From Desulfovibrionaceae bacterium (GTDB lineage Bacteria; Desulfobacterota; Desulfovibrionia; Desulfovibrionales; Desulfovibrionaceae), in NCBI GenBank assembly GCA_030539415.1, contig JAUNSE010000172.1, forward strand, positions 1 to 5,040: a stretch of DNA of 5,040 bases, read 5' to 3'. The translations under genes were made by a program, and so were the position numbers. Below the pieces are notes generated by a model, which had not been told where the DNA came from, searched no databases, and worked only from the letters and a program-made list of their open reading frames with translations. This document shows positions 1 to 5,040 of the stretch, piece after piece (positions within the stretch are counted from its first letter, which is position 1; the number at the start of each line of letters is the position of its first letter).

Positions 1-28
1 CGAGGAAGCCGACGGAGAAGGCGGCCGC

Positions 29-1237
29 ATGTCGCTCATGGACCATCTGCGCGAGCTGAGAAGGCGCCTGCTCTTCTCCCTGGCCGCCGCCTTCGTGGGC
101 TTCCTGGTCTGCTGGTCCTTTGTGGAGCCCATCTTCAACGTGCTGACCGAGCCTCTGCTGGCCGTGCTGCCCGAGGGCAGCTCGGCAATGTACACAACCC
201 TGCCCGAAGCCTTCTTCACGCGCATGTACATTGCCTTCATTGTCGGCCTTTTCCTGGCCAGCCCCTATATCTTCTATCAGGTCTGGGCCTTCATCTCGCC
301 AGGACTGTACGACGAGGAGAAGCACTTCATCATTCCGGTGGCGGTGGTCTCGGCCGTCTTCTTTGTTGCCGGCGGCCTCTTCTGCTACTACATCGTCTTC
401 CGCTACGCCTTCTCCTTCTTCATGAGCTTCACCACGGTCGATATCGTCGCCATGCCCAAGATCAGCGACTACCTCGACTTCGTGCTCAAGCTGCTTCTGG
501 CCTTCGGCCTTATTTTCGAAATGCCCATCTTCGCGTTCTTCCTCTCCCGCATGGGTGTCGTGACGGCCGCGAAAATGCGTTCCTTCCGCCGCTACTCCGT
601 GCTGCTCATCTTTATTGTGGCAGCCATCCTCACGCCTCCGGACGTGGTTTCCCAGCTGCTCATGGCCGTCCCCATGCTGCTGCTCTACGAAGTCAGCATT
701 CTTGTGGCCGCCATCTTCGGGAAGAAGCCGGCTCCCGAATCGGGACCGGACGATGACCCGGACGGCGGCGCGGACGACGAGGACAGCGGCAATGACGGGG
801 AAGACGGCGGCAACGGGCCGGCTCCTTCCGGCGGTGCCGGCGGCCTGGCCGCTGCTGCCGCCGCGGCGGCAGCCCCGCGCGTGGTGAAGCCCGTGCCGAT
901 TGTCCCCGACCAGCCCGAGCTCCATCCGGAAAGGCTGCACGGTGCGGCCCCGGAAGCGGGCGAAAAGGCCGCTGAAGCGGAGCCGGACGCCGGCGCGAAA
1001 AAGGCCGCCGGCGAAGAGAAGGACTCCGCCGACGCCGGAAGCGCGGAAGGAGAATCGCCTGCCGAGCCCGAGCGCTATGCCCCCTGGGACCCCAGAGGCG
1101 AGCTCGAGCCCAGGGAGAACATGGATTTCGAGGCGCTGGTCGCCGCCGAAAAGGCGGCGGAAGACGCCGGACGCAACGACAATGCCGACCGCTCCGTCCA
1201 GGAGGAGCCGGTTCCGACGACGGAGAAGAAGCAGTAA
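29..1237 (+). CDS. tatC: Sec-independent protein translocase subunit TatC with long acidic C-terminal tail
   Basis: TatC is the inner-membrane receptor of the twin-arginine translocase. It binds RR signal peptides of folded precursors and recruits TatA/TatB. Family marks seen: DHLRELRRRL at residues 5-14; the cytoplasmic-loop signature from SPY (78-80) through YQVWAFISPGLY to EE (96-97); FEMP (163-166) with the membrane-embedded Glu164; and TPPD (202-205) before the last helix. Six hydrophobic segments lie near 14-34, 66-88, 101-125, 150-172, 188-205 and 207-228. The core ends near residue 230, the usual family length. Residues 231-402 are an added low-complexity tail rich in Asp, Glu, Gly and Ala, with a nine-residue Ala run. 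The start at 29 has an AGAAGG-like site 7 bases upstream. However, the frame stays open to the window edge and reads acidic residues (EEADGEGGR), so the true start may lie further left. hisB follows after 5 bases. Identity is certain, the start is not. Confidence 0.96.
   Translation: MSLMDHLRELRRRLLFSLAAAFVGFLVCWSFVEPIFNVLTEPLLAVLPEGSSAMYTTLPEAFFTRMYIAFIVGLFLASPYIFYQVWAFISPGLYDEEKHFIIPVAVVSAVFFVAGGLFCYYIVFRYAFSFFMSFTTVDIVAMPKISDYLDFVLKLLLAFGLIFEMPIFAFFLSRMGVVTAAKMRSFRRYSVLLIFIVAAILTPPDVVSQLLMAVPMLLLYEVSILVAAIFGKKPAPESGPDDDPDGGADDEDSGNDGEDGGNGPAPSGGAGGLAAAAAAAAAPRVVKPVPIVPDQPELHPERLHGAAPEAGEKAAEAEPDAGAKKAAGEEKDSADAGSAEGESPAEPERYAPWDPRGELEPRENMDFEALVAAEKAAEDAGRNDNADRSVQEEPVPTTEKKQ
854..873. repeat. 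Perfect 20-base GC palindrome in the tatC tail
   Basis: The ten bases 854-863 (GCTGCCGCCG) are the exact reverse complement of 864-873, with no spacer. The palindrome lies in the GCC/GCG/GCA codon run encoding the Ala stretch (residues 274-282) of TatC. It most likely arises from the Ala codon repeat and is not a protein-binding site, but it can fold and may be prone to slippage. Confidence 0.7.
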
Positions 1238-1242
1238 CCGCC

Positions 1243-1857
1243 ATGGAGAACAGCGATATCATGGAACTGACGCCGAGACAGGCCAGCGGGCAGCGCACGA
1301 GCAAGGAAACCAGCATTCAGGTCGAACTCTGCCTGGACGGCACCGGCAGGGTCGATGTGCAGACCGGCTTCGGACTGCTCGACCACATGCTCACACTCAC
1401 CTTCTTCTGGGCCCGCATGGATCTTGTGCTGCGCTGCCACGGCGACCTCGAGGTGGACGCCCACCACACCGTGGAGGACACGGCTCTGGTCCTGGGCGAG
1501 GCCATGCGCAAGGCTCTGGGCGACAGGGCCGGCATCGCCCGCGTGGGGTACGGCCGCGTGCCCATGGACGAGGCGCTGGCCGAGGTCACCATCGATATCT
1601 CCGGACGCCCCTGGCTTGAATTCCGCGGCGACGAGCTGCTGCCGCCGGTCATGGGCGGAGAGGAGAAGGACGTGTGGCGCGAATGGTACAAGGCTCTGGC
1701 CTCGGCCGTGCGCATGAATCTGCACGTCTCCTTCCTGTACGGCAAGAACGGGCACCATCTGCTCGAATCCGCCGCCAAGGGCCTGGGACTCGCGCTGGCC
1801 CAGGCCGTCGCCCGGCACGGCACCGCCGTGCGCAGCACCAAGGGCAGTCTCGACTAG
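1243..1857 (+). CDS. hisB: Imidazoleglycerol-phosphate dehydratase (monofunctional HisB)
   Basis: It catalyses the manganese-dependent dehydration of imidazole glycerol phosphate to imidazole acetol phosphate in cytoplasmic histidine synthesis. The 204 residues carry the metal and active-site pattern of the family: Glu22, DHML (47-50) with His48, DAHHTVED (72-79) with His74, His75 and Glu78, DISGRP (118-123), MNLH (158-161) and NGHHLLES (169-176) with His171, His172 and Glu175. The C-terminus STKGSLD is typical. There is no HAD phosphatase domain, so this is the stand-alone form and not the E. coli fusion; histidinol-phosphatase must be encoded elsewhere. It starts 5 bases after the tatC stop without a well-placed Shine-Dalgarno, which suggests translational coupling. 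A second in-frame ATG at 1261 would give 198 residues, with GGAG 12 bases upstream. The segment after DHML (TLTFFWARMD) differs from the common TLLAKHG-type sequence. No other his gene is in the window. Confidence 0.97.
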   Translation: MENSDIMELTPRQASGQRTSKETSIQVELCLDGTGRVDVQTGFGLLDHMLTLTFFWARMDLVLRCHGDLEVDAHHTVEDTALVLGEAMRKALGDRAGIARVGYGRVPMDEALAEVTIDISGRPWLEFRGDELLPPVMGGEEKDVWREWYKALASAVRMNLHVSFLYGKNGHHLLESAAKGLGLALAQAVARHGTAVRSTKGSLD

Positions 1858-1886
1858 CCCTCCCCCACTCGCATCAGGAGAAGGAC

Positions 1887-3299
1887 ATGGCCGACCAGAA
1901 TCACGCCGCAAACAGTTTCACACAGACAGAGCGGACGCGTCTGCGGGACCTGCTGCTCCGCCTCAACTCGGCCGCTCTGGCGGCCGTCGCTCCCGACGGC
2001 GCCGTGCTGCGCCATCTGGCTCTGGACGGCTCGCGCCTGTCCCTGCTGGACGATTCCGGCAGCGCCGAGGCCTGGTCGGCGGACCTGAACGACTTCCGCC
2101 GCGTCCTCGTGCTCGGCGCCGGCAAGGGGGCCGCCCCCATGGCCCTGGCTCTGGAGGAGCTTCTGGGCGACCATGTGGACGACGGCCTTGTCATTGTCAA
2201 ATACGATCACGATCTGCCGGTCGGTCACCGCACAAGGCGCATCCGCGTGCTGGAAGGCGCCCATCCCGTGCCGGACAGGGCCGGCATGGAGGCGGCCGCG
2301 CAGCTTGTGGACATGGCCGAGGCCTGCACGGAGCGCGACCTGGCCCTGTGCGTCTTCACTGGCGGGGCGAGCGCCCTGACTCCGGCCCTGCAGCCGGGCA
2401 TCGGCCTGGGCGACCTGCAGGAGCTGACGAAACTCCTGCTGCAGTGCGGGGCCACCATTCATGAAATCAACTGCCTGCGCAAGCACCTCTCCCGCCTGAG
2501 CGGCGGCGCTCTCGCCAGGGCGCTGGCTCCGGCCCGCGGGCTCGGACTCATTGTCAGCGACGTGGTGGGCGACGATCTTGATGTCATCGCCTCCGGTCCC
2601 ACCGTGCCGGACAGCAGCACCTTCGCCGACTGCATGGACATCGTGACGCGCTACCGGCTTCAAGGACGCCTCCCCGCCGCTGTGGAGGAGCACCTGAAAA
2701 AGGGACTTGCCGGCCTCATCCCCGATACGCCCAAGGCCGGAGATCCGGCCTTTGCCAGGCTCCGCAACGTGCTCGTGGCCACACTTGGCCAGGCCCTGCA
2801 GGCCGCCGCTGCGGAGGCCGGGCGCCTGAACCTGCGGCCGGTGATTCTGACCGATTCGCTGACGGGCGAGGCGCGCGTGCGCGCCGGCGAGCTGATGGAG
2901 AGGGCCCGCGCCATGCAGAGGGAGATGTCGCCGGGAGAAAGGCCGATCTGTCTTCTGGCCGGCGGCGAGACCACGGTCACCATCCGCGGCTCGGGCCGCG
3001 GCGGACGCAATCAGGAAATGGCGCTGGCCGCCAGTCTGGCTCTGGCGCAGGACACCGGCATCGCCGCCCTCTTCGCCGGCACGGACGGCACGGACGGCCC
3101 CACGGACGCGGCGGGTGGCTTCGCCTTTGCCGGCGACGCCCTGGCCTGGCCGGAAATGGGCATCGACGCCCGGGCCATGCTCGACATGAATGACAGCTAT
3201 GCCTGCCTGGACAGGGCCGGCACCCTGTTCAAAAGCGGCCCCACGCGCACCAATGTCATGGACGCGGCGATCATCGTGATCCAGCCGGTGCAGGGCTAG
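1887..3299 (+). CDS. Glycerate 2-kinase, type II (DUF4147/MOFRL family; GckA/TtuD-like)
   Basis: The 470-residue protein is predicted to phosphorylate D-glycerate with ATP to 2-phosphoglycerate, feeding glycerate from serine, hydroxypyruvate or tartronate routes into lower glycolysis. The N-terminal DUF4147 domain (about 20-260) shows the glycine-rich LGAGKGAAPMA (76-86), EGAHPVPD (123-130), TGGASAL (158-164), RKHLSRLSGG (198-207) and SDVVGDDLDVIASGPTVPDS (224-243). The C-terminal MOFRL domain (about 350-465) shows LLAGGETTV (356-364), GRGGRNQEMAL (370-380), AGTDGTDGPTDAAGG (397-411) and GPTRTNVMD (451-459). Length and both domains are complete. The ATG at 1887 has AGGAG at 1876-1880, 6 bases upstream. 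The frame is open further upstream into hisB, but that part is a shadow of hisB. It is last in the tatC-hisB run and is followed by a terminator. The name hydroxypyruvate reductase sometimes given to this family is a misnomer; no dehydrogenase NAD-binding motif is visible. The exact physiological substrate is inferred. Confidence 0.93.
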   Translation: MADQNHAANSFTQTERTRLRDLLLRLNSAALAAVAPDGAVLRHLALDGSRLSLLDDSGSAEAWSADLNDFRRVLVLGAGKGAAPMALALEELLGDHVDDGLVIVKYDHDLPVGHRTRRIRVLEGAHPVPDRAGMEAAAQLVDMAEACTERDLALCVFTGGASALTPALQPGIGLGDLQELTKLLLQCGATIHEINCLRKHLSRLSGGALARALAPARGLGLIVSDVVGDDLDVIASGPTVPDSSTFADCMDIVTRYRLQGRLPAAVEEHLKKGLAGLIPDTPKAGDPAFARLRNVLVATLGQALQAAAAEAGRLNLRPVILTDSLTGEARVRAGELMERARAMQREMSPGERPICLLAGGETTVTIRGSGRGGRNQEMALAASLALAQDTGIAALFAGTDGTDGPTDAAGGFAFAGDALAWPEMGIDARAMLDMNDSYACLDRAGTLFKSGPTRTNVMDAAIIVIQPVQG

Positions 3300-3337
3300 C
3301 TCGGCTAATCCTGCGTCATCCCTCAGAGTTATCATGC

Positions 3338-3366
3338 GGAAGGCCCCTTTCGGGGCCTTCCTTTTT
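3338..3366 (+). terminator. Rho-independent terminator after the glycerate kinase gene
   Basis: A perfect 10-bp stem (3338-3347 pairing with 3352-3361) with a TTTC loop (3348-3351) is followed directly by five T residues (3362-3366). It lies 38 bases after the glycerate kinase stop and so closes the plus-strand tatC-hisB-kinase unit. On the minus strand the same hairpin is not followed by a T-run, so it is a poor terminator for tadA, although the stem lies 31 bases beyond the tadA stop and could protect its 3' end. Confidence 0.92.
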
Positions 3367-3392
3367 GCAGACAGCGTGTCTTCCGGGACGGC

Positions 3393-3884
3393 TCAGCTTC
3401 TGCGTCCGCGGAAGAAATCCTGCAGCAGTTCCGCGCACGGGGCGCTCAGCACGCCGCCCATGTGCCAGATTCTGTGATTGAGAAAGGGCCAGTCCAGCAG
3501 GTCCGCGCGCGATCCCACGGCGCCGGCCAGCCGGTCGCAGGCGCCGTAGACCACTCCGTCGAGCCGGGCGTGCACGCAGGCGGCCGCACACATGGCGCAC
3601 GGCTCCAGCGTGACCACCAGCGTGCAGCCCTGCAGACGGTAGTTGCCCAGCGTCCGGCCGGCAGCGCGCAGCGCGGCTATCTCGGCATGCGCGCTCGGAT
3701 CGTGCGTCTGCAGGGGAGCGTTGCGCCCCTCGCCGGCAATGCGGCCCTCCGCCGTGACAACGAGCGCGCCGACCGGCACCTCGCCGGCCGCGCGCGCCTC
3801 CCCGGCAAGGGCCAGGGCCCGGCGCATGAGATCCTCCCAGCTGTGTCCGGGGGGAGGCGGCGGGACAGGCCCCTGCGTGATCAT
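3393..3884 (-). CDS. tadA: tRNA-specific adenosine deaminase TadA
   Basis: This zinc enzyme deaminates adenosine 34 to inosine in the anticodon of tRNA-Arg(ACG), allowing CGU/CGC/CGA decoding. The cytidine/deoxycytidylate deaminase core is intact. In the 163-residue version starting at 3884 the marks are GEVPVGALVV (34-43), HDPSAHAEI (61-69) with zinc ligand His66 and proton-shuttle Glu68, NYRLQGCTLVVTLEPCAMC (81-99) with zinc ligands Cys96 and Cys99, and FLNHR (134-138). The end, LLQDFFRGRRS, matches the family C-terminus. The start is unsettled. A TTG at 3944 gives 183 residues, begins just 3 bases after the LOG-gene stop and would be a coupled start. The ATG at 3884 (chosen) has no clear ribosome binding site but keeps the PPPPPGHSWEDL lead-in to helix 1. 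The ATG at 3827 has the best ribosome binding site but trims that helix to 144 residues. It is the second gene of a minus-strand pair with the LOG protein. Confidence 0.94.
   Translation of the reverse strand: MITQGPVPPPPPGHSWEDLMRRALALAGEARAAGEVPVGALVVTAEGRIAGEGRNAPLQTHDPSAHAEIAALRAAGRTLGNYRLQGCTLVVTLEPCAMCAAACVHARLDGVVYGACDRLAGAVGSRADLLDWPFLNHRIWHMGGVLSAPCAELLQDFFRGRRS
3832..3837 (-). promoter_or_regulatory. Shine-Dalgarno-like GGAGGA inside the 5' part of tadA
   Basis: On the minus strand GGAGGA (3837 to 3832) stands 4 bases before the ATG at 3827. It is the only strong ribosome-binding match near any tadA start candidate. It also simply encodes Trp-Glu-Asp in the longer forms, so it could be a coincidence of codons. 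It bears on start choice and could allow a second, shorter TadA product. Confidence 0.4.
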
Positions 3885-3947
3885 GCTTTCGTACGGGCAG
3901 TCCGGCAGGTCCGCGCGCGGCCTCTCTTCGCTTTCGGCGGCCAAGGG

Positions 3948-4640
3948 CTATCCCAGAAAGGCCGGATTGTCGGAAAGAACGTTCAGCACCTCGTCGGGCG
4001 TGTCGCAGAAGCTGACCAGTCCGTCGATCTCGTCTGCGCTGATGTAGCCGCCCTCGGCCATGGTGCCCTTGAGCCAGTCCATCAGTCCCTGCCAGTAGGC
4101 CCTGTTGTAGAGAATGATGGGGAAGGGCTTGATGCGGTTGGTCTGGGCGAGCACGAAGGCCTCGGACAGTTCGTCCACCGTGCCCATGCCGCCGGGCATG
4201 ACGATGTAGGCCCTGGCGTACTTGATGAACATGAGCTTGCGCACGAAGAAATAGCGGAAGGTGCAGCTGATGCGCACGTAGTCATTGGTGCGCTGCTCGT
4301 GCGGCAGTTCGATGGACAGCCCTATGGACGGGCCGCCGCCTTCCACGGCGCCCCTGTTGCCGGCCTCCATGATGCCGGGGCCGCCGCCGGTGATGATGCC
4401 GAAGCCGGCTTCGGCCAGCCTGCGGGCCACTTCGACCGTCTCCCGGTACTCCTTCCTGTCCGGCTTCACCCGGGCCGAACCGAAAATGGACACGCAGTCA
4501 TGGCGCACGCTGTTGAGTGTGTCGAAGGCCTGCACTGTTTCGGCCATGATGCGCAGCGTCCGCCACGAATCGGTGGTCACCTGATTGATCTGTCGGGGAT
4601 CGCTCAGATTTTCAAGAATGTTTTCTGACATCTCGGGCAT
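3948..4640 (-). CDS. LOG-family protein (lysine-decarboxylase-like Rossmann fold, TIGR00730 type)
   Basis: The 230-residue protein belongs to the LOG family, whose characterised members hydrolyse nucleoside 5'-monophosphates at the N-glycosidic bond (cytokinin-riboside-5'-monophosphate or purine/pyrimidine nucleotide phosphoribohydrolases). They were long misnamed lysine decarboxylases. Seen here: SIFGSARVKPD (51-61) at the first Rossmann strand, TGGGPGIMEAGNRGA (84-98), the basic FFVRKLMF stretch (131-138) with Arg134 and Lys135, and the hallmark PGGMGTVDE (149-157). Together these form the phosphoribosyl-binding and catalytic set. About 45 residues precede the core. The ATG at 4640 has AGGAG 5 bases upstream and fixes the start. 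The frame remains open to about 4913 but reads unprotein-like low-complexity sequence there. tadA follows almost directly, so the two are probably co-transcribed. Family assignment is firm. The true substrate is unknown: a role in purine/pyrimidine nucleotide breakdown is more likely than hormone synthesis in a bacterium of this kind. Confidence 0.93.
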   Translation of the reverse strand: MPEMSENILENLSDPRQINQVTTDSWRTLRIMAETVQAFDTLNSVRHDCVSIFGSARVKPDRKEYRETVEVARRLAEAGFGIITGGGPGIMEAGNRGAVEGGGPSIGLSIELPHEQRTNDYVRISCTFRYFFVRKLMFIKYARAYIVMPGGMGTVDELSEAFVLAQTNRIKPFPIILYNRAYWQGLMDWLKGTMAEGGYISADEIDGLVSFCDTPDEVLNVLSDNPAFLG

Positions 4641-4645
4641 GGCTA

Positions 4646-4650
4646 CTCCT
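4646..4650 (-). promoter_or_regulatory. Ribosome binding site of the LOG-family gene
   Basis: AGGAG on the minus strand (4650 to 4646) is followed by TAGCC and then the ATG at 4640. The 5-base spacing is good. It selects 4640 over the longer open frame that extends to 4913. Confidence 0.85.
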
Positions 4651-4737
4651 TTGCGGCGGCTCTGGCTGGAGGGGGAAAGGGGCGGAGTCGGAGGTCCGTT
4701 GAGTCCGGCATGCCGGCCGCCTGCGTCTTGTACCGAT

Positions 4738-4766
4738 TTTCTGCCCGCATTCGTCCGGGGCGTCAA
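4738..4766 (-). promoter_or_regulatory. Weak candidate promoter closer to the LOG gene
   Basis: TTGACG (4766-4761) is a good -35 match, but the best-spaced -10 (CAGAAA at 4743-4738, spacer 17) is poor. The three phased A-tracts lie about 45-75 bases upstream, where bent or UP-like DNA could assist. Recorded as a possibility only. Confidence 0.2.
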
Positions 4767-4831
4767 GACGGACGGACGGCAGCGCGGCAGAAATCCCGTA
4801 CGCAGTACTGGAAAAAAGTGAAAAAAATAAC

Positions 4832-4872
4832 AAAAAAAACCTTCCGGCCCGAACTCTCCGAATTCATGCCGG
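4832..4872 (-). terminator. Imperfect hairpin with T-run, possible terminator or attenuator
   Basis: On the minus strand CCGGC (4872-4868) pairs with GCCGG (4848-4844). Inside it GAATTC (4865-4860) pairs with GAGTTC (4856-4851) using one G-U. One further G-U and one A-G mismatch separate the two helices, and the loop is 3 bases. Four bases (AAGG) separate the stem from eight T residues (4839-4832), and further T-rich sequence follows. The 4-base offset makes it weaker than the terminator at 3338. It could end a transcript entering from the right or act in the 5' leader of the LOG gene, about 190 bases before its ATG. Confidence 0.4.
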
Positions 4873-4987
4873 CATTGCGATACTTGTTCTTTTGGGGCAT
4901 ATTCTGTTTTCAATATTCATTTTTACCATTTTTCGGGCACAAAAAATTCTATCACACTCAAACATCGACAATCTGCTTGCTATTTTT

Positions 4988-5017
4988 TATATAGTATCAG
5001 GGTTTTTTCGTCTTTAA
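4988..5017 (-). promoter_or_regulatory. Candidate minus-strand promoter in AT-rich region
   Basis: TTAAAG (5017-5012) and TATATA (4993-4988) are separated by 18 bases on the minus strand. The -10 is fair and the -35 poor. In such AT-rich sequence matches of this quality occur by chance. If real, the transcript would run through the hairpin at 4844-4872 towards the LOG gene. Confidence 0.2.
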
Positions 5018-5040
5018 TTTTGCTCGATTTTTTTTTGATG

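Larger units (their letters stand above)
4641..5040. other. Intergenic region, GC-rich then AT-rich, no convincing gene
   Basis: Four hundred bases lie upstream of the LOG gene. Roughly 4641-4800 stays GC-rich like the genes. From about 4810 the sequence turns AT-rich, and by my count the last 120 bases hold 36 G or C (30%). Open frames crossing it are short or low in protein character. No tRNA fold was seen. The stretch holds A-tracts at 4812-4817, 4821-4827 and 4832-4839, a minus-strand hairpin at 4844-4872 and weak promoter-like hexamers. It is best read as the regulatory or leader region of the minus-strand LOG-tadA unit, and perhaps the flank of a gene beyond the right edge. Confidence 0.75.

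Noticed and set aside
900..1619. Plus-strand frame overlapping the tatC tail and hisB, rich in Arg, Pro and Ser
   Set aside because: It raised the thought that the tatC tail might be a frameshift artefact. However, the tail frame runs cleanly to a stop 5 bases before hisB, and the alternative frame reads low-complexity Arg/Pro and then overlaps hisB.
1075..1911. 278-codon minus-strand open frame over hisB
   Set aside because: Shadow of hisB and the tatC tail. No motif and no ribosome site noticed.
1854..3335. 493-codon open frame on the minus strand opposite the glycerate kinase gene
   Set aside because: It mirrors the kinase codons in GC-rich DNA, has no recognisable motif, and would run through the terminator region. 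The plus-strand kinase has complete family motifs.
3369..3381. Small inverted repeat AGACA-GCG-TGTCT after tadA, considered as a tadA terminator
   Set aside because: Only 5 base pairs with a 3-base loop and no T-run directly after it on the minus strand.
3462..4628. 388-codon plus-strand open frame opposite tadA and the LOG gene
   Set aside because: Its composition (many Gly, Ala, Arg, His) is that of an antisense shadow. Both minus-strand genes are clearly real.
4641..4913. 91-codon upstream extension of the LOG-family frame
   Set aside because: It begins with TTG, its sequence is not protein-like, and the ATG at 4640 has a well-placed AGGAG.
4710..4994. 94-codon plus-strand frame in the intergenic region
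   Set aside because: It is basic at first, then Phe-rich only because of T-runs. No ribosome site and no family resemblance.
4965..4995. Plus-strand promoter-like pair TCGACA and TATAGT
   Set aside because: The spacer is 19 bases, the -35 is imperfect, and no plus-strand gene is visible downstream within the window.

Overview
The window fits a high-GC Gram-negative bacterium. The closest match I recognise is a deltaproteobacterial sulfate reducer of the Desulfovibrio type. This is inferred from the style of the proteins (a TatC with long acidic tails, a one-domain HisB ending in STKGSLD, a TadA with a proline-rich N-terminus) and from the tatC-hisB adjacency. It is not proven. All five genes are chromosomal housekeeping or metabolic genes. 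I see no transposase, integrase, phage gene, CRISPR array, tRNA or rRNA.

Left part, plus strand (29-3299): three genes run in the same direction, probably as one transcript. They are tatC (twin-arginine translocase subunit with an unusual tail of about 170 residues), hisB (imidazoleglycerol-phosphate dehydratase, 5 bases after the tatC stop) and a type II glycerate 2-kinase (29 bases after hisB, with its own good ribosome binding site). A strong intrinsic terminator at 3338-3366 ends this unit. The gene products act in protein export, histidine synthesis and three-carbon acid metabolism, so the grouping looks like transcriptional convenience rather than one pathway.

Right part, minus strand (4640 down to 3393): a LOG-family (lysine-decarboxylase-like Rossmann) protein is followed closely by tadA, the tRNA adenosine deaminase that makes inosine 34. 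The two units converge on the terminator. The best start of tadA is unclear because three candidates carry conflicting signals.

The last 400 bases (4641-5040) hold no convincing gene. They shift from GC-rich to about 30% GC in the final 120 bases. They contain three A-tracts spaced roughly one helical turn apart and, on the minus strand, an imperfect hairpin followed by a long T-run. This is probably the control region of the LOG-tadA unit and/or the 3' end of something beyond the window.

No clear new biological system is visible. The least ordinary items are the TatC tail and the structured AT-rich leader region upstream of the LOG gene.
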